Of a stretch of 60,072 bases of DNA, positions 18,101 through 26,591 are shown piece by piece (positions within the stretch are counted from its first letter, which is position 1; each line of letters opens with the position of its first letter). The position numbers and the translations under genes are program-made. Source of the DNA: Methanobacteriota archaeon (GTDB lineage Archaea > Thermoplasmatota > Poseidoniia > Poseidoniales > Poseidoniaceae); the NCBI GenBank assembly GCA_002720095.2, contig PBGP02000007.1:1-60072 (forward strand). Reading direction: 5' to 3'. Below the pieces are notes generated by a model. That model did no database searches. It had not been told where the DNA came from and was given only the letters and a program-made list of their open reading frames with translations.

Positions 18101-20132
18101 TCAAAACCCTACAGATGAAGCAATTAATTTGCATGGTTGGTCTACTGGTGAAGATCCACTCAGACTAAGCCCGAATAGAGGAAATTGGGATACATTAGTG
18201 CTCAAAATTTTTGTAGAATTAAGAACAACAGGAAATATAGATTTAAATCCCGAGGAAACTAGTAAAACAATTAATCCTGGTGAATGTGCTAAATATAATA
18301 TTGATGTATCTAAAAACTATCAGGATGGAAAATTAGTCTTTACTTTGCCAGACGCCCCGAATAAAATGCCAGATGGTGCAGACCCTAATGAATGGGCAGA
18401 AAATAACTGGAGAGTAACAGTTGATTTCGAAGAATTTAATGCACCATTGGGTAATGATGTAGACCTTTCAACTCCTCGACCGTGGATTGTTGGAAGAACT
18501 GAAACGATAGTAGTGGAGATTTGTGCTCCCTCTAATTTTGATTTTGCATCGGCTGGTTTAGGGCCTTCAATTACGATAAAGGCGCATTTAGATGGTTTTC
18601 CAAGAGTATCTGACTCAGTTATTTTATCTACAAGAGTCAATTCAATTTATGATCTTCAGTCAACTGTCAATCTGACAAGTTACGAAGTTGATCCGGGGGA
18701 AGCTGTTATTGTTCCCATGTCAGTAAAAAATCATGGAAATACTCCCGATAGGTATGATTTAAGACTATTATCGTTGAAAAACTCTACAGACGTAAATCAA
18801 TTATGGGATATTTTTGTTCCTAGAAGCCCAGACTTGCTGTATCCAACAGAAAACGGGTTACAAAGAAATGATTTACAAAATTTAGAGATAATTGCCAACA
18901 TTCCAGATAAAGTTGAAGCTGGAACTTATGTAATGGAGTTGGGCTTATTTAGTGAAGAAGCTTATCAAGGACCTTCGGACTCTGAAAAGACTCATCTAAG
19001 AGAGTTGATTACCGTTGAATTCATAGTAAGAGAATTCTATGACATGCAAATTTCTATTGATCCTACAGTAGAAAATTCAGTTAAAACGGCCGCACCAGGT
19101 AGAGCAGTTCAGTTTATCGTTAATGTAACGAACAACGGTAATGTGGTTGACGACGCATTTTTGAATGTTCATGTTACTAAAGAAGGTAAATTATCAGAAA
19201 GCGCAGGATTTGGAACATTACTAGACACTTGGTCGATTCGGTGGTCCGAATTAGAAAATTTTGGCAGTTCTACATCATCAGTAAAAGAATGTAACGAAGC
19301 AAATCAAATTTCAGAGGTTACTGAAAAAGGTCGTTGCCATTACGTAGAGAATGGCGGAGTTTGGATGATTCCTTCGATGGATGCATATGAGGTAATAACA
19401 TTAGTTGTAAGTATTGATGTAGGTCCAGATGCACCCCTTACAGATCAAGAACTAGGTTTGAAAGTTACTACTCCAGTAGGATCATCTGAGGAAGGAGGAG
19501 ATTATGACGAAACACCGACTTGGGACGACGCTCTAGCAGATTCTAATGAACAAGCTATCATGTTAAGATTACGTGCGTCTAATTTAAATTTAGTCGAGGT
19601 TAATCCCCCACCTTCTACTGAGGGTTCAGTAGGAGACACAATACCAATTTCAATAAAAATCACAAATGATGGCAACGCTCAAGCAGATAATGTTGAAGTA
19701 ATAATGTGTCAAGATCAGTCAGAATCAGATGTTAAAGAGAATGGCTGTGATGAAGATAATATTGTATTTAGGCAGGTCCTTGGTGCAATTAGAGAGCCGG
19801 GTGATGATGGAGTTTTATTGTTTGTGGAAATAACTTTGCAATATCCAATTGAAGCAGGATATCATGACGTTGTGATAATTATTGATCCTAATAACGAAAT
19901 TATAGAAATAAATGAACAAGATAATATTAGAGCCGTAGGAGATTTAAGTTCTAGTAATCCAATGATAGATGTGGCTGCAGAAGTACTTTCAGTTTGGGCA
20001 TTACCAATAGGGGTACTCACATTAACCACCAGCCTGCTAGGAGTGGTATATTTAGTTGGGCGTGCAAGAAGGGCAGAAGCCTTAGGAAGAGTTGCTGAAC
20101 AAAGTGTGTTGTTAGGTGAAAATGAAATTTAA
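15132..20132 (+). CDS. Large secreted surface protein: beta-propeller with nested VWA domain, Ig-like repeats, C-terminal membrane anchor
   Basis: A 1666-residue protein with a signal peptide (residues 1-30). Seven blade-like motifs, variations of H-I-V-W-x-D (HIVWSE, HIVWAD, HITWED, QIVWDD, HVTWMD, HLAWLD, HLVWSD), suggest a seven-bladed propeller. A von Willebrand A domain of about 260 residues with the MIDAS motif DTSGS (257-261) interrupts the fourth blade; the blade seems to resume at REIYTTVLD near residue 518. Residues about 770-1600 form a run of Ig-like modules, the last resembling CARDB. One membrane span (about 1617-1637) with a short basic tail ends the protein. ATG 15132 fits the signal peptide; the in-frame TTG at 15036 adds unrelated residues. 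A role in adhesion or polymer binding is inference. Confidence 0.85.
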   Translation: MSKKFRSVFLVLIMILSSASLMFIPTASSGSVVISESIEIVDDSAINLRMPTVASDSKGNVHIVWSENTNHLYYKLMDARGNVLIDATRISNAGQVKSWHPDIAVDSNDFVHIVWADKGGGQQSIKYTALNPSMDDQDGSEAFDNVISIIDDTIVTKREKNRDWPAVAVDSMGGVHITWEDSYDVLDKFYAQPQIYYSMLLPDFPMNRAEIKIGDTLITPIIGHKGHPDIAVDGQDKVQIVWDDTRGGKVELVFLIDTSGSMSNEWADVCSVVYGGNIGGGQFEGIKPMLEKANMTVFETIYGLYTSWGAPSAMQSGNCAPHYKNGAGPRATHLGGADGEDSGGIRWVNDAIYNGGTYITAEGEDWGPGSTWACLSWRDNAGNVPGDPPTAEDHQWNPNATKIIMPVSDEGPFNGDEGSQAQYTTTINEAHDSCVNAGIIPVGLVGDGWGNTKDNFQDLSYCPDSDTSDTSIGACPGTSVRTTDAGGAVYDFPASNTGNQMQLLIDALVFVATNNSREIYTTVLDPWGKLNNNLDPNWQVGDSATTASNGRYTEDIGRGEEGHLVVVNDTRITNDDAFSLHPSIAFDSQQNAHVTWMDTRDHGFKKDDNYEIYYSKLRMRGVGDWDGVPEGLSTYQIKRIDDTRISDIGIETQGRPWGPSSTHPVIIVDQLDNAHLAWLDNENISAGEEIQYTRLNATDETGAGKLVLDPWETSELTKWNSDKLGPNSGRTPDQGTPPGFANDLGNGAHLVWSDTNTCNEESNNYIYTICYSHVLTGIVDINFQPGETYFHEIEPGEQTMYNLTVNNSTPGPSEIVADTYRITLEGVPLDWSATLYFSSNNTAIFDDTNIYLAGGDTVDIFMRVRAPNIYQAAGLQDQFANISVVATSIKDPAIRSSKLTITLMDIEYGIDLDASHSLVEVEQGKTAKFSITITNTGNVFDTFAFYDPQTIEGGAAWNLPFGWGVTFPLNVSLDPQQSVTESLSISIPASQNPTDEAINLHGWSTGEDPLRLSPNRGNWDTLVLKIFVELRTTGNIDLNPEETSKTINPGECAKYNIDVSKNYQDGKLVFTLPDAPNKMPDGADPNEWAENNWRVTVDFEEFNAPLGNDVDLSTPRPWIVGRTETIVVEICAPSNFDFASAGLGPSITIKAHLDGFPRVSDSVILSTRVNSIYDLQSTVNLTSYEVDPGEAVIVPMSVKNHGNTPDRYDLRLLSLKNSTDVNQLWDIFVPRSPDLLYPTENGLQRNDLQNLEIIANIPDKVEAGTYVMELGLFSEEAYQGPSDSEKTHLRELITVEFIVREFYDMQISIDPTVENSVKTAAPGRAVQFIVNVTNNGNVVDDAFLNVHVTKEGKLSESAGFGTLLDTWSIRWSELENFGSSTSSVKECNEANQISEVTEKGRCHYVENGGVWMIPSMDAYEVITLVVSIDVGPDAPLTDQELGLKVTTPVGSSEEGGDYDETPTWDDALADSNEQAIMLRLRASNLNLVEVNPPPSTEGSVGDTIPISIKITNDGNAQADNVEVIMCQDQSESDVKENGCDEDNIVFRQVLGAIREPGDDGVLLFVEITLQYPIEAGYHDVVIIIDPNNEIIEINEQDNIRAVGDLSSSNPMIDVAAEVLSVWALPIGVLTLTTSLLGVVYLVGRARRAEALGRVAEQSVLLGENEI

Positions 20133-20148
20133 GTACCTATATTTTGAT

Positions 20149-20871
20149 TTAAATTTTATAGCCTAGGGACATAATAATTGTCTCCATCCATTTTAGCTTT
20201 TCACTTTTCAAATTAGTTTTACTTTTACCACTCCATGGTCCGATATTTTGACTGTTAAAACCCATTAATTGAATATTTTTTGTCAATTTCCCAAAAGAAT
20301 GAAGTAAACAAACACCTCTATCGCCATCCGTGAAACCCCCAAAATTATGAGCGTCTTTTTCTTTTTTTGAGGTTTGGTGACTGATGATAATTTTAGGTTT
20401 TTTTTCCCATTTTTCCCAGATGTTTAACACATATTCAATATTGTCTTTTGCATGGCCGTGAGCATGCAATAATATTGTTAAATCATCTATGATGTTGTCT
20501 ATAATATATGGAATTCCGTCAGCATCTGACACCAAACAAGTAATATTTTTTATCAAATCTCGTCTATATGAAATTATAGCTCCAATAGCCCCATCAGCTA
20601 CAACTATATTGGAGTCATCAGAAATACTCTTAATCTCTTTTTCTGTAATATTGGCGCCTACAACAATAAAATTGTCATTAGATGTAATTCTTAATGCCAA
20701 ATCCTCAAAATTTTTCCTTCTGGAATCTTCATTCCATTCGCTTATGTTTTGAGAAATCCTGTTTTTTAGCCATTTTAATATTTTTTCATCGTCTTCCAAA
20801 TTCCAAGAAAAATAATTACGAATTTTTTCTTGAAATTCTATACAAACCGGTTCGAAATTAATAGACTGCAC
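20149..20871 (-). CDS. mptE: 6-hydroxymethyl-7,8-dihydropterin pyrophosphokinase, MptE type
   Basis: A 240-residue DUF115-family protein. It shows VVADGAIGA, LVSDADGI, HAHG and GGFTDGDRG, the acidic and Gly-rich motifs of archaeal MptE, which transfers diphosphate from ATP to 6-hydroxymethyldihydropterin on the way to folate or methanopterin-type cofactors. Length fits the family. The gene is convergent with the preceding surface-protein gene (16 bases between stops) and divergent from priL, with 52 bases between their starts, a compact shared promoter region. Confidence 0.85.
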   Translation of the reverse strand: MQSINFEPVCIEFQEKIRNYFSWNLEDDEKILKWLKNRISQNISEWNEDSRRKNFEDLALRITSNDNFIVVGANITEKEIKSISDDSNIVVADGAIGAIISYRRDLIKNITCLVSDADGIPYIIDNIIDDLTILLHAHGHAKDNIEYVLNIWEKWEKKPKIIISHQTSKKEKDAHNFGGFTDGDRGVCLLHSFGKLTKNIQLMGFNSQNIGPWSGKSKTNLKSEKLKWMETIIMSLGYKI

Positions 20872-20923
20872 AGATGGTTCCTAAACGTTATAATTCAATA
20901 ACCTTGAACATACAAGAACTAAT

Positions 20924-22102
20924 GTGCCCGCCCCTATAGTACCACCGGAGATACATGGAAATGGTTTACTTGCCAGATATCCATTTTTGCCACAATCAAG
21001 GGAATGGTTGAAAATTTTGGGTGCGGAGGAAAATATTACTTTGAAGACATTAATTTCTGATCCTTACATGGAGCCCGCAAGGAATAGAGGAAAGTTAAGA
21101 TTAATCGAAATGATTACTCATTCAGAGGGAGTAGACATGCATTCGATAAGTGATATTCATACAAGAGAGGGGCAGTTAATGGAAATTTACTCATTTTTAT
21201 TTGCAAAATTGATAATTTGTTCTATTGGAGACGAGGTTTTGGTATCAAGGTGGGCTCAGGCAGAAGCAGAATTAGCTGAAAAAAGATTAGCAATCGAAGG
21301 AGATAAACTAGAACTCATAGCTAAAACCTACATTGAAAAATTAGTACATAATCCTTCAGATACCATTCAGAGATTAAAAATTTGGGATGGTAAAGGAAAT
21401 GTTCGTAGATTTGGCTACAAAAGAGGAACTTGGGAACTTGGGATAATTGATTTTGTAGAATTATGTTCAAATATCTCAGGAGTAAGATGGAGATTATCTA
21501 ATCACGATGTATCAAATGGTTGGGTAAAACTTTGGGATGAAGAAAATTATTGTAGCGATGCACAATTATCAAGGTTATTACGAGAAAGGATAAAACTTGA
21601 GATTCAAAACGACGCAATAATACAGATTGGGAAATTAGGTGACGAGAAGATTATAGGTCTTGAAAATTATATTAAAATGGTTAAAGAAACATTGGGAGAC
21701 TTTCAAAAAAAGGAATTAGAGCTAAGTCAAGTTGATCAAGATGACTGGCCTCCATGTATGCATAAAGCAATTAATGAGCTAGCTAGAGGAGTAAATGTAA
21801 ATCATACGGGTCGTTTTTTTTTAGCATCTATGGCTTCAAAAATTGGATTAACACAAAAGGAAGCAGTCGCATTTTTCTTGAATGCCCCAGATTTTAGTGA
21901 GTCTACAACATCTTATCAGGTTGGTCAAATATTTGAAATGGATTACACCCCCACAAGTTGTGAAAAAATGAAATTAGGATCGAATTGCGCAGTTGAATTC
22001 GGCGACAATTCACTTTGTGATAAAGAGTGGTTAAAAAATCCAGTTCAATACGTTGCAGTTAAACAAGGTTGGAAAGGAAAAGAAATTAGAAATAAAGAAT
22101 AA
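20924..22102 (+). CDS. priL: DNA primase large subunit PriL
   Basis: A 392-residue archaeal/eukaryotic-type primase regulatory subunit. The N-terminal helical domain begins at LLARYPFLP, and the C-terminal iron-sulfur domain has four well-spaced Cys residues: WPPC, PTSC, SNC and SLC. These hold a 4Fe-4S cluster in the family. The partner PriS is not in the window. The start is GTG 20924 (a nearby ATG at 20922 is in another frame and closes quickly). The gene is followed after 69 bases by a DUF373 gene on the same strand. Confidence 0.88.
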   Translation: MPAPIVPPEIHGNGLLARYPFLPQSREWLKILGAEENITLKTLISDPYMEPARNRGKLRLIEMITHSEGVDMHSISDIHTREGQLMEIYSFLFAKLIICSIGDEVLVSRWAQAEAELAEKRLAIEGDKLELIAKTYIEKLVHNPSDTIQRLKIWDGKGNVRRFGYKRGTWELGIIDFVELCSNISGVRWRLSNHDVSNGWVKLWDEENYCSDAQLSRLLRERIKLEIQNDAIIQIGKLGDEKIIGLENYIKMVKETLGDFQKKELELSQVDQDDWPPCMHKAINELARGVNVNHTGRFFLASMASKIGLTQKEAVAFFLNAPDFSESTTSYQVGQIFEMDYTPTSCEKMKLGSNCAVEFGDNSLCDKEWLKNPVQYVAVKQGWKGKEIRNKE

Positions 22103-22171
22103 AACCCATTTTTCATACACATCAGACAGAGATATCTTTTAATTAGATTAATTTCGGAGGTTTGAACCGCT

Positions 22172-23287
22172 ATGGTAAGAAGGACATTAGTTTTGACAAT
22201 TGATAGAGACAACGATCTTGGCTCTAAAGCCGGAATCAGAGGCCCAGTTGTTGGACGAAAACATGTCTTAACGGCCGCATTGAAGTTAGGAATTGCTGAT
22301 CCAGAAGAAAGTGATACTAATGCTATTTTGGGTGCATTAAATAAACATGATACATTGGTAGACTCGTCAGAGGAAATCGATCAAGTAGAGGTAGCAATAA
22401 TTACTGGAGACGAGAAAGTAGGTTTAAAAAGTGACAGGATTATTTCCAGTCAGTTGGAAGAAGTAATCAAAGATTTCCAACCAGATAAAGCTATTTTGGT
22501 CACAGATGGAGCTGAAGATGAATCTGTATTGCCGATTATCCAAAGTCAGGTTATGGTTGAACATGTTCAAAAAATCATAGTTAAACAGTCTAAAGGTATT
22601 GAAGGAACTTACTATATTATTGCTAAAGCACTCGATGATCCTAAATGGAGAGCTAAAATGCTAGTACCTCTTTCAATTTTTTTGATAATTCTGGGTTTAG
22701 GAATAATGATACCTGGAGGGGGAGTTTTGATAGGGGCAATGCCTTTCCTGCTTGGCGGATATATTTTAGCTAAAGGCCTCGGTGTAGATGACACTGTAGC
22801 TCGGGTTATGAGTGATATGAGAGAAAATGTTGATGCGGCAATGTTCTCGAGTTTATTTTGGCTTGGAGGAGCATTTACGGCAATTTTAGCTATAGTTTCA
22901 GGTTGGAATGAATATGTTGATTCAAATACTGAATCCGTATCAATCCCCTTGGTACTTAATGTGTTTCATTCTTCATTAACTTGGATTATGATTACATTTT
23001 TATTATTGATAGGTGGGTTATTATTATTAAGACTAAAACGAGGCTCATTCTCTGGCCGTATGTTAGTAATTTCAGCTTTTGCAATGGTGGTTTACTCTTG
23101 GACTGATGCTGCATTAACGATATTGACCAAAGCATTTACAGAAATCGATTATGATTTTTCAGTTCAAGATGTTTTACCTGAATTTTATTTCCCATTCTTG
23201 TGGATTATCATTCTTTGGATGACTTCAACAATCGTACGAAGCTTGAAAGATAGAACCACACAAGGCAATACTTATTGGGGCATTTAA
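22172..23287 (+). CDS. DUF373 family membrane protein
   Basis: A 371-residue protein of the archaeal DUF373 family. The soluble N-terminal domain (1-160) starts with LVLTIDRDNDLG and contains GDE and DGAEDE motifs, possibly a nucleotide or metal-binding alpha/beta fold. The second half has about six membrane spans (from residue 165). Function is unknown; it is nearly universal in Euryarchaeota. A GGAGG sequence 12 bases before the ATG may be a ribosome-binding site. Confidence 0.85.
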   Translation: MVRRTLVLTIDRDNDLGSKAGIRGPVVGRKHVLTAALKLGIADPEESDTNAILGALNKHDTLVDSSEEIDQVEVAIITGDEKVGLKSDRIISSQLEEVIKDFQPDKAILVTDGAEDESVLPIIQSQVMVEHVQKIIVKQSKGIEGTYYIIAKALDDPKWRAKMLVPLSIFLIILGLGIMIPGGGVLIGAMPFLLGGYILAKGLGVDDTVARVMSDMRENVDAAMFSSLFWLGGAFTAILAIVSGWNEYVDSNTESVSIPLVLNVFHSSLTWIMITFLLLIGGLLLLRLKRGSFSGRMLVISAFAMVVYSWTDAALTILTKAFTEIDYDFSVQDVLPEFYFPFLWIIILWMTSTIVRSLKDRTTQGNTYWGI

Positions 23288-23315
23288 CCAATAATTCAGA
23301 ACAATCTCTATTCAA

Positions 23316-23741
23316 TTAGTTATGAAATGTAGATTCTTGCATACAATTTGGACACATTACTTTGATTGGCCGAGTGGCTGGAATGCCCAATGGCGCACTG
23401 CAATGAGGACATAATATCGCCTGATTTACCTGAGCCTGTTTAGCCATCGATTGCTCACTAGGATCGTATTTCATCCTAAATTTATCCGCATTTTGAAGGT
23501 AAGTTGGAGAGTCCAATGGTTGAGTATTAGAACCAATGGCATTATTATTTTTAGAAGGTATTGAGAAGTTATCAGATGATAAATCTCCATTTATTCCTTT
23601 ATTTTTCAATGTCGAGAGTTGTTTTTGAATATTAGAAATACTAATACCATATTTTCTAGAAATTCTATCCATTGCTAACATTTGGTCATATTCATCCATT
23701 TTAGATAATGAGTCCAATTCATTTATTGGAACAGACGCCAT
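23316..23741 (-). CDS. Small zinc-ribbon protein, unknown function
   Basis: A 141-residue protein that I cannot assign. The N-terminal 55 residues are helical and could form a helix-turn-helix (RISRKYGISISNIQKQLS). A low-complexity middle rich in Asn and Ser follows, then a C-terminal zinc ribbon with Cys pairs CPHC and CPNC about 20 residues apart. A DNA- or RNA-associated role is possible but unproved. It is convergent with the DUF373 gene and divergent from the small winged-helix-like gene at 23873. Confidence 0.6.
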   Translation of the reverse strand: MASVPINELDSLSKMDEYDQMLAMDRISRKYGISISNIQKQLSTLKNKGINGDLSSDNFSIPSKNNNAIGSNTQPLDSPTYLQNADKFRMKYDPSEQSMAKQAQVNQAILCPHCSAPLGIPATRPIKVMCPNCMQESTFHN

Positions 23742-23872
23742 AGAGTACCTATGTCGAATCTTTTTATGAATATAATCAATTTTTGAGTATCAAAAATAAG
23801 AATTTTCATATTACGGGGTCCCCCGGGAAAGCCCAGACTCGCATCATATACTTGATTAGACTTTGTCATAAC
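23742..23872. promoter_or_regulatory. Divergent intergenic region with a GC-rich palindromic patch
   Basis: These 131 bases separate two small putative regulatory genes on opposite strands. The left half is very AT-rich (candidate TATA elements such as TTTTTATGAATATAAT near 23761). Near 23815-23826 is an abrupt GC-rich patch with overlapping palindromes GGGGTCCCC and CCCGGG, unlike its surroundings. It could be an operator, a BRE-like element or RNA structure; the sequence alone does not decide. Confidence 0.35.
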
Positions 23873-24118
23873 ATGGCAACGGGTAGTCAGCGTGAAGCAA
23901 GAATGAATCGCTTGAAAGAAGAAATAAGACAATATGTAGAATTAAATCCAAATTGTAGTGCAGCAGCAATTGTAGATTATCTATGTAATGAAATAAAAAT
24001 GAGAAATCATGGATTGACAGCTAGAAAAGTAGGGTTTTTCATACCTAGATATTGTAAAGATATCACTTATGCTCTAGATGCATCAACGGGAAAGAGACTT
24101 TACGCATTAACGGAATAG
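23873..24118 (+). CDS. Small winged-helix-like protein
   Basis: An 81-residue protein starting at ATG 23873 (an upstream in-frame ATG at 23783 would add 30 residues with a GC-rich coding bias and no clear structure). The charged N-terminal helix (REARMNRLKEEIRQYV) is followed by helix-turn-helix-like spacing (SAAAIVDYL then LTARKVGFFIPR) and a short beta hairpin with YALDAS and RLYALTE, as in small archaeal winged-helix proteins. Function unknown; DNA binding is likely from fold but not shown. The beta-helix acyltransferase gene begins 37 bases downstream. Confidence 0.65.
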   Translation: MATGSQREARMNRLKEEIRQYVELNPNCSAAAIVDYLCNEIKMRNHGLTARKVGFFIPRYCKDITYALDASTGKRLYALTE

Positions 24119-24155
24119 TAGTCAAGGCTTTGACTTAATATCCTCTCGGGGAGAT

Positions 24156-24887
24156 ATGGCGGAGGCTAATAAGGTCGTAAACGCAATAAAATTATGGCCA
24201 AGTGTGGAAAAATTAAATGAATATTGGGATGAAAGAGACTGTGGATATCATCCTAAATTAATTCTTGATAATTTACCACCATGGGCTATACTTGATGAAA
24301 GTAGTAAATTTAGTTTAAAGAATCAATTAGATCAACTATTGTCATCAATAGGAAGTTATATTCCAGAATCTATTGAATCAGAAATTAGCATTGATGAGAC
24401 AAACGGAGCTGTACATATTTCAGAAGGTGCAATCATAGGGGCATTTACGAGGTTTGAGGGACCATGCTACATTGGTCCAGAATCTGTAATTAGGCATGGA
24501 GCCTATGTTAGACAATACAGTTGGATTTGCCACCAGGCATTACTAGGTCATGCTAGTGAGATTAAGCATTCAATTCTACTTCCCAATGCTAAAGCACCTC
24601 ATTTTAATTATGTAGGAGATTCGGTAGTGGGAAGTTTTGCAAATCTTGGAGCCGGAGTTATTTTAAGTAATCTCAGGCATGATGGAAAAGAGAATAAAAT
24701 TAGGATAGATAAGACTGTAGTAAATACTCAGCTAAGGAAATTTGGGGCATTAGTAGGAGAGAGGGTGCAAATTGGATGTAATTCAGTTTGTAACCCAGGT
24801 ACCATTATTTCTCCTAATTGTATGGCTTGGCCAAATACTACATTATCAGGATATTACGATAAAGGTGGCAGTAAGATAAGAAACTAG
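24156..24887 (+). CDS. Left-handed beta-helix acyltransferase (GlmU C-terminal domain-like)
   Basis: A 243-residue protein. After an N-terminal 90 residues without clear motifs, hexapeptide-type repeats build a left-handed beta-helix (EGAIIGAF, CYIGPESVI, LGHASEIKHS, GDSVVGSFANLGAGVIL, VGERVQIG, NPGTII). The stretch from APHFNYVGDS to NLRHDGK resembles the GlmU acetyltransferase active-site region, which makes GlcNAc-1-phosphate from GlcN-1-phosphate. The uridylyltransferase domain of GlmU is absent. A phosphohexomutase gene begins directly after its stop codon, consistent with consecutive steps in amino-sugar synthesis. The exact substrate is inferred from this pairing. Confidence 0.75.
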   Translation: MAEANKVVNAIKLWPSVEKLNEYWDERDCGYHPKLILDNLPPWAILDESSKFSLKNQLDQLLSSIGSYIPESIESEISIDETNGAVHISEGAIIGAFTRFEGPCYIGPESVIRHGAYVRQYSWICHQALLGHASEIKHSILLPNAKAPHFNYVGDSVVGSFANLGAGVILSNLRHDGKENKIRIDKTVVNTQLRKFGALVGERVQIGCNSVCNPGTIISPNCMAWPNTTLSGYYDKGGSKIRN

Positions 24888-24896
24888 GTGCAATAT

Positions 24897-26591
24897 ATGC
24901 AATTATTTGGTACTGACGGGATTAGAGGTAAAGTTGAGATAGATGAGCAGCCTTATGACATTTCATTATCACAGTTTCTAAAAAATCGAATTTTAACACC
25001 TTCTTTGATGAGGTTAATCGGTGAAGCGATTGCAATCGATCTAAATTCAAAAAATAACAATAACAGTTTATCACCACGTGTAGTTATTGGATGGGACAAT
25101 CGTCCTAACAATATTTTATTAGTTTCAGCATTAACAGAGGGACTTACTATTCAGGGTTGCGAGGTTCATTGGGCAGGAGAGATTGCAACCCCAGGATTGC
25201 ATTATTGTATATTAGAATCTGAATTTTGCACGGGTTTAATGGTCACTGCCAGCCATAATCCTGCCCAAGATTCTGGTCTGAAGATTTTCGATGAATTTGG
25301 GTTTAAATCGTATCCTGAAAAAGAAAAAGAACTCTCTAAAATAATTAATAATTTATCAGAAAAATATAAAGGGAAAATGTATAAAATTTCTGAAAATTTA
25401 AGGACACCAACACATGAGTTTAATGGTCTTCAGAAATATCAAATTAATTTAGAAAATAGGTTATTTCTAATTCAAAATAATTGGGGGGTATCCTTGAGTC
25501 AAGCATCAGATTTGGGAGTTATTCCGCCCAATGCTTTTATCTTTGATAGCTCGAAAGGGGCAATATATTCTTGGTCATCATTGTGGTTTTCGGATATGGG
25601 ATTAAGCACGATTGAGGTATCGAAAATGTGTAATCAAATTAATGATAATTGTGGGGCTGGTAATTTTTCACCAACTGATAGGTGGACATGGAAGAACTTA
25701 GAATCTGAACACGTTTTGTTACAAGCAATTAATAAAACATTCAAATCTGATGAGTCGCTTATACCAGGACAAATTTTAGCAGCTGCGGTAGATGGTGATG
25801 CAGATAGATGTTTATTATTCGAGGTAATGGATGATCTTTCAGGTATAAGGGTTGTAGATGGGGATCGGATTTCTGATTATATTCTTCAAGCTGCATCTAT
25901 TATTCATCCAAAATCTAGTTGGCTTTTTGCCGCATCAATTGAATCAGATTTAAGTTTACTTTCGTCGTTAGATAGGCTTTCTTTAGAAATAGATAGTTTA
26001 GAAACCGCTGTAGGAGATAGGTGGTTATCTTTAGCATTGTGTGGCAACACTAATCCAAATTTAATCTCATGCTCTAAAATGCCTCTTTTATTAGGTTGCG
26101 AAGACTCTGGGCATATTGTTTTACCTGTCCAGCACCCCCTCATTAAGGACAGTTGGAGTTTAGTGGGAGATGGTTTGATGACATTTATTTATACAATATT
26201 AGCAAAGTCTGTAATTAATTTAAATGAAAAAAGTAATAATTTTTCATCTGGTTGGAAGTTAAGAAGATCGGTAAAAGAAGTCAATCGTGATCTTTGGAAT
26301 GGGAACAACAATCTCAGTAATCAAGCTAAAAAGATTGTTGAGAAATGGTTTGCAAAAAACTCCAATTTTTCAGGTATTAGAATGAAAAAGATTACGGGTG
26401 CAACAACTCTATTGTTGTTAGAAGGTGAAATAGATTCTTTACCTTTCAGCTTAGGGATTAGAAATTCTGGAACAGAGGCTAAAATTTCAGTTTCATTGAG
26501 GTTGTCGTCAGGTTGTAAAGAAAAAATATTATCGGATCCTTCAACCTTAGTGGAAGAATTATGTGATTTCCTTTCAATAAAAATGTCATGA
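24897..26591 (+). CDS. Phosphohexomutase (phosphoglucosamine mutase/phosphomannomutase family)
   Basis: A 564-residue alpha-D-phosphohexomutase. Motifs in order: FGTDGIRG at the N-terminus, TASHNP with the phospho-serine at about residue 119, metal loop DGDADR, sugar loop GCEDSGH, and phosphate-binding RNSGTEAK. The FGTDGIRG start is typical of GlmM. It is about 100 residues longer than typical GlmM, with extra segments between the first and second domains and before the last. ATG 24897 is preferred to GTG 24888. The adjoining beta-helix acyltransferase suggests phosphoglucosamine mutase. The end overlaps the end of the convergent giant membrane-protein gene by six bases. Confidence 0.83.
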   Translation: MQLFGTDGIRGKVEIDEQPYDISLSQFLKNRILTPSLMRLIGEAIAIDLNSKNNNNSLSPRVVIGWDNRPNNILLVSALTEGLTIQGCEVHWAGEIATPGLHYCILESEFCTGLMVTASHNPAQDSGLKIFDEFGFKSYPEKEKELSKIINNLSEKYKGKMYKISENLRTPTHEFNGLQKYQINLENRLFLIQNNWGVSLSQASDLGVIPPNAFIFDSSKGAIYSWSSLWFSDMGLSTIEVSKMCNQINDNCGAGNFSPTDRWTWKNLESEHVLLQAINKTFKSDESLIPGQILAAAVDGDADRCLLFEVMDDLSGIRVVDGDRISDYILQAASIIHPKSSWLFAASIESDLSLLSSLDRLSLEIDSLETAVGDRWLSLALCGNTNPNLISCSKMPLLLGCEDSGHIVLPVQHPLIKDSWSLVGDGLMTFIYTILAKSVINLNEKSNNFSSGWKLRRSVKEVNRDLWNGNNNLSNQAKKIVEKWFAKNSNFSGIRMKKITGATTLLLLEGEIDSLPFSLGIRNSGTEAKISVSLRLSSGCKEKILSDPSTLVEELCDFLSIKMS

